Notes: generated by a model from the letters alone, not told the origin. A DNA stretch of 64,000 bases from Turicibacter faecis (GCF_037076425.1 NZ_AP028127.1:1146001-1210000); one strand, 5' to 3'. Positions 1 to 8,959 are shown, numbered from the stretch's first letter. A program made the numbers and translations.

Positions 1-159
1 TATATGCAAACTGTAAAAGGTGTAACTGTTGTTTGGTACGGAGATGAGTTTAGTGATTTGCCAAAATTCTGTGAAAGACTGGTTACAGATGTGTCTTTAA
101 AAAGGGAGGACAATATATCTAACCCTGAAAGCGATTGGAGGATTTTAAATGGGGAATAG
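1..159 (+). CDS. 3' end of an unknown gene (5' truncated by window edge)
   Basis: An open frame runs from the first base to a TAG at 157-159 and encodes at least 51 residues ending in WRILNGE. An ATG at 4-6 could be internal or a start; no ribosome binding site can be judged because the window begins here. The stop lies inside the next gene, whose ATG is at 149, so the two overlap by 11 bases in different frames. That is typical of translationally coupled genes, and I infer they form one operon. I recognise no family. The sequence is AT-rich like its neighbour. Confidence 0.45.
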   Translation, partial: YMQTVKGVTVVWYGDEFSDLPKFCERLVTDVSLKREDNISNPESDWRILNGE

Positions 160-2401
160 TGTGATAGAGGTTATCAATAAACATATAAAAAATAAAAATT
201 ATTTATTCTTAGACCGTGTGTTTAAAAATTATGATAATCTTTCTAGTGAGAAAGCATTAAATTTATTAAAAGAAGCTTTAAAGTCTGATTTAGTAAAACA
301 ACAAGCAGCCACATATACAGCCGATTATCCATTTTTTTGGAAACAAATTGCTCACTACTATAATCAGTTTGATAAAGAAGAACAAGAAGATATTCTACAA
401 TTGATTAAAAATTTAAAACAATATAATGAAATAACAGCTAAGCCTATCTACAATATTATTATTAATGCATTCACGGATATTGAAAAAAAAGGAGAATATT
501 TAAGCTTTTTAATTAAAGCTAATAATCTTTATGATTTTATAGAAGATAATGAATTGAAATGTTTATGGTTGATAGAGAAAATTACATCGAAGAAAAGTTC
601 TTATATAAAACCGGATTATTTCAAAACCATTCAATTTGATTTTAATTTCTCATTATGGAAAGAATTAATTAAATATTTAACTAGTATAGACGAAACAATG
701 GTGTATTTTTCGTTTGCATCTATTTTAGAAAATGAAGAAATGAAGTTATTATTTTTATGTTTAAAAGAAAATAAAATCCTTTATCAAGGAACGTTGAATT
801 TTCCTGAAGAGTTTTACCGTTTAAAAATAATCCAACGGTTGTTGATTAATATTGATTTAGAACAGGGATTAGAAGAGAGTGTATTAACAAATCTTATAGC
901 AAATATTGATGTTTCATTTAAATTTTATGGGAAAGAAATGAATGAATTCGTAAAGAAACACCAAGAATTATTTCCAAAATCAATTTCTTCAGATTATTTT
1001 ATGAATGGTTTAGAATTTGGAGAGTGGGGATGGATTCAACAATATCCTTATTTGTCTATAAATATGATTTTAAATCAACCTCTAGAGAAAACTGTAAAGC
1101 TTTTATTAGAACATAAGAAGGCAATCGATCTTGATGATTTAAAGGAACAGTCTGTTGAGGGACAACGAAAAGAATTATCGAAATTGTTTACAGAAGGTTA
1201 CGTAGTAGATCATAAAGAACAAATTATTGCCTTCTTGAAGGAACTCATTGTAAATGATACTTTATGTGTAAGATATTGTGGAAGTATCGTAGAATTTTTT
1301 GTTTCCTCGAAAGATAGAACGAAGGAGAATATTGATTTATTAATAGAGTTTATAAAAAAATTTAAAATAAGCAATGATTTTAATATTGAAATGGGTAAAT
1401 TATATTGTTTTTTATTTAAAAATGATTATATTGAAGAACAACGAGTAAAGGATTGCTTCTTTGGGTATAAAGTGGATAAGCTTTCAATAAAAAATATTTT
1501 TCGTAATAAACAAGAGGGCCCATATATAGATATTAATATATACATTAATACGGAGGTTGGAAGATATTTTGAAGCACTGCGAGTATTAGATGATAAAGTA
1601 TTCAATGAGGAAGATATTCAAGTTTTAGTACTTCAGAAGTTTCATGAAACCCCTGAAAAATATAAAAAATATGTTATTGGTCAATTTCCAATTTTATGGA
1701 GTAAAATTCCTGGATTTGTACTCACTATAGAATCTTATCAAGGGTATTCTTATAAATATAGAATAGGAAAAAATGATTTAGAATTCTTTAAACCAATCAT
1801 AAGAGAAGTGTTAGAGAAGGATGATTTTGATGATGGGATAACAGTATTTAATTCAATGATTATTTTATTTGAAACAACGTCTCCTCAAGAGATACTAATC
1901 CGTAATCATGAATATTTTGATAAACTCTCATTAAAAATGTTAGCTGGTTATTTAGAAAATGATTATAAATTTAAATATGGTGAAGACTGGATAATTTATC
2001 TATTTAATGATGAGACATATTCGGAGTCCTTAATAAAAAATCTTTTTCTCCGATTATTAAAAATTAAAACTGAAAAATTAGAGAGAATATTATCATTGTT
2101 GGAAGGGATGCCTATTCATACGTGGAAACTTAAGAGTTATTCCTACAGTTATGTATTACGTAAACGATTTGAAAAAGATACGTTAGTGCATATAATGAAA
2201 TTAGTAATGATAGTGTTAAAAAAGGAAATGGTGAATGTTGACTATTATTTTATAGAGTGTATAGATACCATTTTAGAACAAATGGATGAGTTTCAAATGA
2301 TTCCAGAAATGAATCAATTATTGGATGAAATTCGGGCATATTTAACAACAGAAGATTACGATAAATTGAATAGAAAATTTAGATACTTAAATAAAAGATA
2401 A
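149..2401 (+). CDS. Large helical protein of unknown function (750 aa)
   Basis: Unbroken 750-codon frame, ATG at 149, TAA at 2399-2401. The coding sequence is markedly more AT-rich than most of the window and uses mainly A/T-ending codons, which suggests horizontal acquisition. The protein is rich in Lys, Glu, Ile, Leu and Phe, has no signal peptide or membrane segment, and looks mostly alpha-helical, as in a solenoid-like repeat protein. I see no catalytic motif. It overlaps the preceding partial gene by 11 bases and is followed by an IS66 insertion. A cargo, immunity or defence role would be conceivable from context but nothing in the sequence proves one. Confidence 0.7.
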   Translation: MGNSVIEVINKHIKNKNYLFLDRVFKNYDNLSSEKALNLLKEALKSDLVKQQAATYTADYPFFWKQIAHYYNQFDKEEQEDILQLIKNLKQYNEITAKPIYNIIINAFTDIEKKGEYLSFLIKANNLYDFIEDNELKCLWLIEKITSKKSSYIKPDYFKTIQFDFNFSLWKELIKYLTSIDETMVYFSFASILENEEMKLLFLCLKENKILYQGTLNFPEEFYRLKIIQRLLINIDLEQGLEESVLTNLIANIDVSFKFYGKEMNEFVKKHQELFPKSISSDYFMNGLEFGEWGWIQQYPYLSINMILNQPLEKTVKLLLEHKKAIDLDDLKEQSVEGQRKELSKLFTEGYVVDHKEQIIAFLKELIVNDTLCVRYCGSIVEFFVSSKDRTKENIDLLIEFIKKFKISNDFNIEMGKLYCFLFKNDYIEEQRVKDCFFGYKVDKLSIKNIFRNKQEGPYIDINIYINTEVGRYFEALRVLDDKVFNEEDIQVLVLQKFHETPEKYKKYVIGQFPILWSKIPGFVLTIESYQGYSYKYRIGKNDLEFFKPIIREVLEKDDFDDGITVFNSMIILFETTSPQEILIRNHEYFDKLSLKMLAGYLENDYKFKYGEDWIIYLFNDETYSESLIKNLFLRLLKIKTEKLERILSLLEGMPIHTWKLKSYSYSYVLRKRFEKDTLVHIMKLVMIVLKKEMVNVDYYFIECIDTILEQMDEFQMIPEMNQLLDEIRAYLTTEDYDKLNRKFRYLNKR

Positions 2402-2693
2402 AAAACAACCGGTTCTGGCTGTGTGGTGGTATAGTACCTACATAATAGACATAAAAGTGAAAGCGATGCTATCCATATCAACTATGTTGGAATGGCGTTA
2501 GAGTCTATGATGGAGGTACTTCTTTTATGTAATTTAAAAAGATTGATTCCAAATTTACTTGTTCAGAAAATTAGGGTATACGCGTCATTATCATGGATAA
2601 GGTATACTGATTTTCTGATCCATGATAAAAAGTTGTTACCACTTTAATGAATAAGAGGTTTTTCTGTGAGAATTCTTCCTGCTCTTATAGGAG
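2402..2693. other. Intergenic region with one hairpin, no confident gene
   Basis: Between the 750-aa gene and the IS66 target duplication. It contains an 11-bp perfect inverted repeat TTATCATGGAT at 2588-2598 and its complement at 2618-2628, plus a weak ACATAAAAG / CTTTTATGT pair near 2449 and 2521. A 51-codon frame from about 2492 lacks a ribosome binding site and I do not call it a gene. This may be remnant mobile DNA. Confidence 0.4.
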
Positions 2694-2731
2694 ATTTAAT
2701 GGTAAGCACGTAATAATAACACGGATACAAA

Positions 2732-2780
2732 AATAGCTACCAATCCTGTAAACTAAAGGTACAGAGTTGGTAGCTATTAT
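2732..2780 (-). terminator. Terminator-like hairpin closing the IS66 operon
   Basis: A 12-bp inverted repeat (AATAGCTACCAA ... TTGGTAGCTATT) with a further CTGTA/TACAG inside the stem lies just downstream of tnpC on the minus strand and inside the element's left end. It could end tnp transcription and also block transcription entering from the neighbouring gene. Confidence 0.55.
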
Positions 2781-2789
2781 TTTATATTG

Positions 2790-4319
2790 TTACTGACAAA
2801 TCTCTTGGACTGTTTTTGCCCATGGCAAAAAGTCCACCAATACGCCTGGATTTCGTATGAAATCCGTATTAGGTAGTTTTTCAAAAAGATAAGTGAGATA
2901 TTTGGATGGATTTAGACTGTTTGCCTTGGCTGTCTCCATGATTGTGTATGCCATCGCATTAGCAGTCGCACCCTTCATACTGGTTGAAAAAAGGTAGTTT
3001 TTACGACCAATCGCGATGGGGCGAATCGCTTGTTCAGCTAGATTATTCGAGGCTTCAAGATTTCCATCATCTAAAAAGCGCAAAAGCTCTACCTTTTGAT
3101 TGAGGGCATACATCACCGCTGTTTGAAGTTTTCCTTTCATCACATAGAAGGATTCGAGCCACTTGAAAAATTCTTCGATGACTGGTTTGATGATTAGTTG
3201 GCGCTGTTTTTGACGTTGCTCAGGAGATAAATCTTTAATCGTCTTTTCAAAACGAAAGATTTGATCGCAGTATTCGACTGCCTTTTTTGCCTTACCGTTA
3301 TTCCCAGGTATCTCAAAAAAACTTTCTTCTGACATGAGCCCAACATCCAACTAATTTCACGTTGGGAATATTTTTATAGCCAGAGTACCCATCACAGTGA
3401 AGATAACCTTTAAATCCTTCTAAGATAGTGGTTGCCACCGCGCGTTCACGTGTTAGATCAGCGTGGTAATAAGCTACAGGATGTTGGGCATTTTTGATGG
3501 TTCTAAATAACCAAATCCTTGATTGAGAGGTGGCAGGTTTTCCATCCGCTCGATTTAAAATTTGATACGGTGTTTCATCTGCGTGTAAAACGGTCTGTTG
3601 AACCAATTCATCTCTCAATCGCTCATAAATCGGAAGTAACCAATCATAAGAGGTAGTGATTATCCAATTTGAGAGCGTCTTATCACTCACACTTAATCCA
3701 TAGCGTGCCCATTCTGATACTTGTCGATAACAAGGAATACTTAAGACGTATTTTTGATGAAAAACTTCAGCTAACACACTCGCTCCGGCAAAGCTTCTTT
3801 GAATCGGAGCTTTTGGAGTTTCGGCACAACGAATCGGTTTAGCTTCGATCGATGCATCATGACAATCACATGCATACGCGTAGCTAATGTATCGCTTTTT
3901 ATATAATCGGGCTGGAACGAAACAAACTTCGTTACGAATGATCTTTTTTCCTATCTGTTTCATTTCGTTTCCACAATTTGTACATAAGCAGTTTTCTCCA
4001 TGTAATTGACAATGGATTTCCTCAATCGGTAAGTCCTTGATTAATTCTGCCTTCCTTCCCTTTTGTTTTTTACGTCGATAGGTTATTTCTTCGACGGTTT
4101 GGTCTTCAGTTGTCTCTGTCCCTTCAAAAAATTATCTGGATTAAATAATGAAATTTGGCCGTCGGCTACTTTAGTCTTTTCACTCGAAGATCCAAATAGT
4201 TTTTTAGTCATGCATTGAATTTGTTCATTTAATTGGCGAACTTGTTCTAAAAGTTCTTGATTTTGCGCAAGTAAGTCTTTGTTTTGTTTCATTAATTGTT
4301 GTTCAAGTTCTGTCATCAA
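2790..4319 (-). pseudogene. tnpC: IS66 TnpC transposase, two compensating frameshifts
   Basis: Three consecutive minus-strand frames together make one IS66 transposase of about 510 residues. The N-terminal piece (4083-4319) has a leucine-zipper-like segment and the KLFGSSSEK motif. The middle (3313 to about 4100) has the zinc-binding segment CLCTNCGNEM and the DDE core with HADETP and the CDGYSGY and GCWAHVRRKF motifs. The C-terminal piece (2790-3350) has NNLAEQAIRP. The first break is in an A-run at 4126-4131, one base shorter than the frame needs. The second is in an A-run at 3315-3321, one base longer than needed. The outer pieces are therefore in the same frame. Read literally the gene is broken. 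Assembly error in homopolymers, decay or programmed slippage are all possible. Confidence 0.85.
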
Positions 4320-4344
4320 ATTCGCCTGCTTTCAAAAAGGTTTC

Positions 4345-4425
4345 GTTGTAAGATTAGTATACCTAATCTTACAACTTATGAAAATAGAAATAAGAGATTT
4401 TTGTCGAAAATCCCTTATTTCTATT
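4345..4425. repeat. Two strong hairpins between tnpB and tnpC
   Basis: Two inverted repeats fill the short gap between tnpB and tnpC. One at 4345-4375 has perfect 13-bp arms (GTTGTAAGATTAG) around TATAC. The second at 4383-4425 has arms of about 12 bp (AATAGAAATAAG and its complement) and overlaps the tnpB stop. They could tune tnpC expression by attenuation or RNA stability; this is inference from position. Confidence 0.6.
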
Positions 4426-4780
4426 AGTATAAACATCCTGTTTTAGCAGGTTTAATGGCTTTTGGTTGTTGGATAGAGAGACCTTCTAATAACCAACGGA
4501 GTTCTTGGACCGTTAATTTCTTAACTTCATCTTGATCTTTAGGCCATTGTAAATTTCCATTTTCAATTCGTTTGTACAATAACATAAATCCATCACGATC
4601 CCAGTACAAAGCTTTATATCGATCCTTTTTTCTTCCACAAAACAAGAAGATGGCATCATTAAATAAATCTAAGTTGTATTTATCCGAGACGACACTGGCT
4701 AAACCGTCAATTCCACAGCGCATATCGGTGTGACCACAGACGATAAAAATATTTGAAACTTCCGTAAAATTAACGAGCAT
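4424..4780 (-). CDS. tnpB: IS66 accessory protein TnpB (Orf2 family)
   Basis: 118 residues, normal length for IS66 Orf2/TnpB. It shows the family features CGHTDMRCGIDGLA near residue 15 and FLFCGRKKDRYKALYWDRDG near residue 46, and a C-terminal WLLEGL. TnpB is needed for IS66 transposition in known elements but its biochemical role is unclear. Its ATG at 4780 overlaps the end of tnpA by 11 bases, so translation of the two is probably coupled. It appears intact. Confidence 0.93.
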   Translation of the reverse strand: MLVNFTEVSNIFIVCGHTDMRCGIDGLASVVSDKYNLDLFNDAIFLFCGRKKDRYKALYWDRDGFMLLYKRIENGNLQWPKDQDEVKKLTVQELRWLLEGLSIQQPKAIKPAKTGCLY

Positions 4781-4964
4781 ACTTAGACATCTCCGCTAGA
4801 ACAGCATGTAAGATATATTTGTTCACACCATTATAAAACGTGACTTCAGCATCCTTAATTTTAAAGTGACAAACAGGTGTATTTTTATTAGTCTCAGATA
4901 CTGAATGAGACTTTAAATTAGAGTCACTCAATGCGACTGGAACTATAATAGGATTTTCTTTCAT
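4770..4964 (-). CDS. tnpA: IS66 TnpA-like small protein (Orf1)
   Basis: I place the start at the ATG at 4964 because AGGAGG stands about 10 bases upstream, giving 64 residues; the longer open frame to 5030 lacks such a signal. IS66 TnpA proteins are small and usually have a helix-turn-helix; this one is short, with a C-terminal segment (VTFYNGVNKYILHAVLAEM) like the end of IS66 Orf1. It overlaps tnpB by 11 bases and is the first gene of the tnpABC operon. Function is inferred from position and family. Confidence 0.65.
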   Translation of the reverse strand: MKENPIIVPVALSDSNLKSHSVSETNKNTPVCHFKIKDAEVTFYNGVNKYILHAVLAEMSKYAR

Positions 4965-5106
4965 AAAAACTTGACCTCCTAATCTTTGATAGCTACAGTA
5001 TAGCTCAAAGATGGAGGTCAAAATAGACATGTTTATATTACGTGCTTACATTTAATGGGTCCTTTAACTTCATTAGGAAAAGTTAAGTTTAGCACTTATA
5101 TATAAT

Positions 5107-5140
5107 AAAAAGACGTTCATGGGGGGTGAACGTCTTTTTT
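5107..5140 (+). terminator. Rho-independent terminator
   Basis: AAAAGACGTTCA, loop TGGGGGG, then TGAACGTCTTTTTT: a GC-containing stem followed by a T-run on the + strand and an A-run on the other side, so it may work both ways. It lies just outside the IS66 right end, so the transcript it originally ended was separated from it by the insertion. Confidence 0.8.
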
Positions 5141-5460
5141 AATATGAGAAATTTAGGAAGAGTGTAAGCATCTCACTTACAGTATTGTTATGGACTATAA
5201 GAATAATATTTATTCAAAAAATTAGGATTATTTTTTAAAAAGTTCTATCTCTCTTCTGAAAGTCACCTTTTCGAGGCTTGTATTCACTGTGAGGTGTGAT
5301 CTTAAAGATGGAACATTTCATTCCAGGGGTGCCACGGGATCGATTCGATTGAGGTGCAATCGTTTGCGAGGCGGTCACGGGATTTGGTAAAGTCACTCAT
5401 ATGGGGCAATCTGGTCGATTTCTTTTCCCCGACACGGGGAAGATAAGACGAAAATGCGGG
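5141..5460. other. Intergenic region, nothing recognised
   Basis: About 320 bp between the terminator and the end of the MerR gene on the opposite strand. I see no credible gene, RNA fold or repeat. Confidence 0.4.
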
Positions 5461-6231
5461 TTAGAGGGTACATTTGACTTCGAAATAGGGGCTTGAGAGG
5501 CTATAGTTATACCCTGGACTAATTATAATCGTCTTGGTGTCGGCCTCAATCTCTGAAAACAGTTTACAAATCTCTTTGAACTGGAAGCAATCTGTTTTTT
5601 TACAAAGGAAAGGGCCTTTGTTCACTTTGATAAGGTTTGGAAGGGTGGAATCGTGTTGATAGATTTCACAGGCAACAAATTTTTTCACGTGCTCGTTGTT
5701 TTGCTGGATAATGACGCTGTAGTCGGGTTTAATGGATAAGTTTTGATGAAAGCATTCGTTAAACATGGTCTCAAGGCGTTTATAGAAGTGATCATTCATT
5801 TCTTCTTCCTCTAACGGGAGTGTATAATAGTAGGTTTCGTTAAAGGTGAACACTTTGGATTCATCGTCACGATAACTATTAATGCGGTCGATCTCTTGTT
5901 GTAAATTATTTAACACGTTTAGGTTTTCTTGGAGGGCGGCTATTTTTTCTTCTGTCATTTGTTTGCCATATTCGATTAATTGTTTGTAATTAAGTGTCTG
6001 ATCTTTTGTTAGGATTAATTCTTTGACTTCTTTTAAGGGAATAGATAAGTTAATACAGATTTGGATGAGCTCGACCATTCGTGCTTGTTCAACGGTGTAG
6101 TAGCGGTAATGGCTATCTGGATCAATGTAGGTAGGAGGGAGCAGTCCGATTGAATCGTAGTATCGAAGTGCCTTTATGCTACATCCTGTTCTTTTTGCTA
6201 ATTCTCCAATGGTTAATAAGTTATTTTTCAT
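5461..6231 (-). CDS. MerR-family transcriptional regulator (BltR/BmrR type)
   Basis: 256 residues. An N-terminal MerR winged helix-turn-helix (about residues 5-75) begins LLTIGELAKRTGCSIKALRYY. A dimerisation coiled coil follows (about 85-120), then a C-terminal domain of about 130 residues that would sense an effector, as in BmrR/BltR activators. It is transcribed divergently from a MATE exporter. The shared intergenic region has the 19-bp-spaced promoter that MerR proteins remodel, so it very likely activates the exporter in response to a toxic compound. The ligand cannot be told from sequence. The start ATG at 6231 has only a modest ribosome binding site. Confidence 0.9.
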   Translation of the reverse strand: MKNNLLTIGELAKRTGCSIKALRYYDSIGLLPPTYIDPDSHYRYYTVEQARMVELIQICINLSIPLKEVKELILTKDQTLNYKQLIEYGKQMTEEKIAALQENLNVLNNLQQEIDRINSYRDDESKVFTFNETYYYTLPLEEEEMNDHFYKRLETMFNECFHQNLSIKPDYSVIIQQNNEHVKKFVACEIYQHDSTLPNLIKVNKGPFLCKKTDCFQFKEICKLFSEIEADTKTIIISPGYNYSLSSPYFEVKCTL

Positions 6232-6240
6232 AGAATCACC

Positions 6241-6271
6241 TTGACTCTCCCCTAAGGAGATACTTTATAGT
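6241..6271 (+). promoter_or_regulatory. MerR-type promoter/operator for the MATE gene
   Basis: -35 TTGACT at 6241-6246 and -10 TATAGT at 6266-6271 are separated by 19 bp, longer than the usual 17. The spacer holds the inverted repeat TCTCC-CCTAA-GGAGA (6246-6260). Over-long spacing with a dyad between the boxes is the hallmark of MerR-activated promoters, and the regulator is encoded next door. Confidence 0.88.
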
Positions 6272-6313
6272 CATTATAGAGTGTTATGGCGCTTATGTCA
6301 AAGGAGGCGAATG

Positions 6314-7666
6314 ATGAATCAAGAATTTTTTGGAACAACACCGCCGAAAAAGTTATTTATGAAGTTGGCGATTCCCGGATTATTTAGTATGTTGTTTTCG
6401 TCGCTTTATATGATGGCTGATGGGATGTTTGTCGGAAAGATGATAGGAAGGAAAGCGTTAGCGGCGATTAACCTTGTTTTTCCTATTATCATGATTGTGT
6501 TTGCGGTCGGAGATATGATTGCAGCGGGCGCATCCGTCAAGATAGGGATGAAGCTCGGTGAAAAAAAGGAGGATGAGGCGAGTCGTATTTTTTCGATGGC
6601 CCTGTTACTAATGTTGGTGATCGATGGTCTGTTTATGATTGCCAGTTTGTTTTTTGCGAAGGACCTGATTTTTATTTTAATTAAGGATAAAGAACTTGCG
6701 ACGTTAGCCTATCAATTTGCTTATGTCTTTATTTTGGCGTTTCCTTTTATCGCTCCTTTTTTTGCCTTGGATAATTATTTAAGGTTATGCGGAAAAGCCA
6801 CGCTGAGTATGTGGGTCAATATCGCAGTGTCTCTTCTTAATATTGTATTAGATGCACTTCTTATCGGTTATTTTAAATTAGGAATAGAAACCGCGGCTTG
6901 GGCGAGTGTCTTAAGTATGTTGATCGGAACGCTCATTTTTCTTTATCCGTTTATCATGAAGAAGGTAGCTTTAAGATTTACTAAACCGAAGGTCGATGTA
7001 AAGGAGTTTTTATATGTGATTTACAATGGGAGTTCCGTGTTTTTAGGCAATATCTCAGGATCAATTATGGCCATTATTACGAATGGATTTTTGCTTTATT
7101 ATGGCGGGCCTGTGGCCGTTGCGGCATTTTCAGTGGTGACGTATATCGATGCCTTAATGCTTCCTATTTTATCAGGAATGGTCGATTCCATCCTTCCGGT
7201 CATTAGTTATAGTTATGGAGCTAAAGATTACCGACGGATTACTCAATTTTTTCACCTCACGTGTCGAGTGGGATTTGTGCTTTCTATCGTGACGCTATTG
7301 ATTATGGTGATGTTTCCAGATTTTTTAGTCGGTTTGTTTTCTTCAACATCGGAGGGTGATCTGATCCAAATGGGGAAAATCGCTTTGTTATTAAGTGCGC
7401 CGTCTTATTTAGTTAATTGGTATAGCTTGACGGTTGGGAGTTTTTTAACTGGTATCGAGAAGGCGACGGCATCGATTGTTGTCATGTTAGTGGAGTCTGT
7501 GTTGCTTCCGTTATTTTTGATGGTTGTTTTAACAAAGTTCATGGGTGTTTATGGACTTTTCCTCGTCCCAAGTGTTGGCGGATTGGGGGCTGCCGTCATC
7601 GCCTGGATGACTTGGAGGAGATGTGTCAAAAAAGAGTTTAATTCGTTTCGATTTGGTGTGAAGTGA
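6314..7666 (+). CDS. MATE-family multidrug efflux transporter
   Basis: About 450 residues with 12 predicted hydrophobic segments and the MATE signature of two homologous halves. The first half begins FMKLAIPGLFSMLFSSLYMM and continues ADGMFVGKMIG. The family exports cationic drugs using Na+ or H+ gradients at the cytoplasmic membrane. AAGGAGG at 6301-6307 favours the ATG at 6314, or the adjacent ATG at 6311, over an upstream TTG. The MerR-type promoter in front ties it to the divergent regulator. It is followed directly by a doubtful small membrane ORF. One of three MATE genes in the window. Confidence 0.92.
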   Translation: MNQEFFGTTPPKKLFMKLAIPGLFSMLFSSLYMMADGMFVGKMIGRKALAAINLVFPIIMIVFAVGDMIAAGASVKIGMKLGEKKEDEASRIFSMALLLMLVIDGLFMIASLFFAKDLIFILIKDKELATLAYQFAYVFILAFPFIAPFFALDNYLRLCGKATLSMWVNIAVSLLNIVLDALLIGYFKLGIETAAWASVLSMLIGTLIFLYPFIMKKVALRFTKPKVDVKEFLYVIYNGSSVFLGNISGSIMAIITNGFLLYYGGPVAVAAFSVVTYIDALMLPILSGMVDSILPVISYSYGAKDYRRITQFFHLTCRVGFVLSIVTLLIMVMFPDFLVGLFSSTSEGDLIQMGKIALLLSAPSYLVNWYSLTVGSFLTGIEKATASIVVMLVESVLLPLFLMVVLTKFMGVYGLFLVPSVGGLGAAVIAWMTWRRCVKKEFNSFRFGVK

Positions 7667-7726
7667 TCATGAGTTTTCTGCAAGAGGAGTCGGATTTCGT
7701 GAATAGTGGTGAAAGAGGGGCATCGG

Positions 7727-7888
7727 ATGGTGAATGCGATCTTAATAGAATCTCATTTTCTTTATGTCAGTTGGTATCTTCCCATCGTGCCATTGATGAT
7801 TATTTGATTGTTCGTTTTTATTTCGGTTATGATTACTGTTTATTTATCGATTCAACGGATTAAACAGAGCTCGGTGATTGAATTATAA
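7727..7888 (+). pseudogene. Small membrane-protein ORF interrupted by TGA
   Basis: From ATG 7727, preceded by AGAGGGG, a frame encodes 26 residues ending WYLPIVPLMII, meets TGA at 7805-7807, and continues open in the same frame to TAA at 7886 with LFVFISVMITVYLSIQRIKQ. With TGG instead of TGA it would be a 53-residue protein with one membrane helix and a basic tail, a common small-protein layout. An overlapping frame (7663-7863) is less protein-like. This could be a recently inactivated small gene or chance hydrophobic sequence. Confidence 0.35.
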
Positions 7889-8066
7889 TAAAGATAAGAA
7901 TTATTCGTTAAAAAGAGCGGATAAGAAGAATGATCGGTTTTAAATAAATTTGAACAGGTGACCTAAAAGCTTGAGGAGGTGAATCAAGTTTTTAGGTCAT
8001 TTTTAGTTGAGTCTTGTCGTATATTGGTAGTAGGTTTAAGAGAATTTGTTGGAGGGGGGCAGACGT

Positions 8067-8738
8067 ATGAAAAAGAGTTTGTGTTGTCAAGCAGGGTTGA
8101 AATTTTTCTTTGGGGTACTGATGGTCGGGGGATTACTCTTTCTTGCTGCAGGGTCGTTTCATTATTGGCAAGGTTGGCTACTCATGGCTATTTTATTTAT
8201 TCCCATGCTAGGGATAGGACTTTTATTGATGGTAAAAAATCCTGACTTGCTCAGAAATCGGTTAAACGCACGGGAGACGCAAGTCAAGCAACGATGGCTG
8301 GTTCGTCTGAGTGGGCTGATGTTTACGATGGGATTTATTGTCGCAGGGTTAACCTATCGTTGGCATGGGGTGATGTTACCGGATTGGGTTTCTTGGATGG
8401 GGGCTGTTTTGTTTTTGTTTGCCTATGGAATGTATGCGGAAGTTTTAAGAGAAAATCGTTATTTATCACGGGTCGTAGAAGTTCAGGATGGACAAGAGGT
8501 CATCGATCATGGACTTTATGGAATGGTTCGTCATCCGATGTATAGTGCCACGCTCCTTTTGTTTTTATCGATTCCACTCATATTAGGTTCACCCATTTCT
8601 TTTGTTATTTTTTTGATGTATCCCTTTATTCTCGTCATGCGAATTAAAAATGAGGAACAGGTGCTTGAAAAGGAGTTAACGGGATATTCGGCATATAAAA
8701 AGCGGGTGCGATATAAACTTATTCCACTCCTTTGGTGA
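8067..8738 (+). CDS. Isoprenylcysteine carboxyl methyltransferase-family (ICMT/PEMT-like) membrane protein
   Basis: 223 residues from the ATG at 8067, chosen because GGAGGGGGG stands just upstream. Several membrane helices are followed by the conserved C-terminal block YGMVRHPMYSATLL and KNEEQVLEKELTGYSAYKKR, which in this superfamily (ICMT, phospholipid methyltransferases) binds S-adenosylmethionine and substrate. Bacterial members act on lipids or small molecules at the membrane and are mostly uncharacterised. It stands alone with no obvious partner. Confidence 0.82.
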   Translation: MKKSLCCQAGLKFFFGVLMVGGLLFLAAGSFHYWQGWLLMAILFIPMLGIGLLLMVKNPDLLRNRLNARETQVKQRWLVRLSGLMFTMGFIVAGLTYRWHGVMLPDWVSWMGAVLFLFAYGMYAEVLRENRYLSRVVEVQDGQEVIDHGLYGMVRHPMYSATLLLFLSIPLILGSPISFVIFLMYPFILVMRIKNEEQVLEKELTGYSAYKKRVRYKLIPLLW

Positions 8739-8860
8739 TGGAAAAAAGCGTCGCGCGAAAGCATTAAACTTCGATCAGATGATGAATAATCGCAGAAAAT
8801 TTTCACCCATAGCAGGAGTCGGACTTTTTGGCTCAACCGACGCTGTATTTTTATCGCTCG

Positions 8861-8883
8861 ATAATATAAAAATTAGATAATAC
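8861..8883. repeat. 23-bp repeat, copy 1, upstream of the XRE gene
   Basis: The 23 bases here are identical to 9530-9552. The copy ends AATTAGATAATAC and continues into TCTAA, so it contains the dyad TTAGA-N6-TCTAA. The core ATTAGATA also occurs, reversed, in the palindrome at 8960-8974. I infer binding sites for the XRE protein encoded between the copies. Confidence 0.6.
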
Positions 8884-8959
8884 TCTAATAATTGAATGTA
8901 TAAAAAAGCCGAGAAAAAAGCATTTTTTATCTGTTTAAATCATAAAATGTAATATAAGG

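Larger units (their letters stand above)
2702..5049 (-). mobile_element. IS66-family insertion sequence with 8-bp target duplication
   Basis: The element is 2348 bp. Its ends are inverted: 2702 onward reads GTAAGCACGTAATA and the complement of the sequence ending at 5049 starts with the same 14 bases. It is flanked by a perfect 8-bp direct repeat ATTTAATG at 2694-2701 and 5050-5057, the duplication length known for IS66. It carries the three IS66 genes tnpA, tnpB and tnpC in that order on the minus strand. The perfect target duplication implies a fairly recent insertion, although tnpC carries two one-base frameshifts. Confidence 0.95.

Noticed and set aside
2492-2647. 51-codon + frame after the 750-aa gene
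   Set aside because: No ribosome binding site, and it includes the 2588-2628 hairpin. Low-complexity hydrophobic composition.
8046-8066. Upstream TTG start for the methyltransferase
   Set aside because: GGAGGGGGG stands within this stretch and points to the ATG at 8067.
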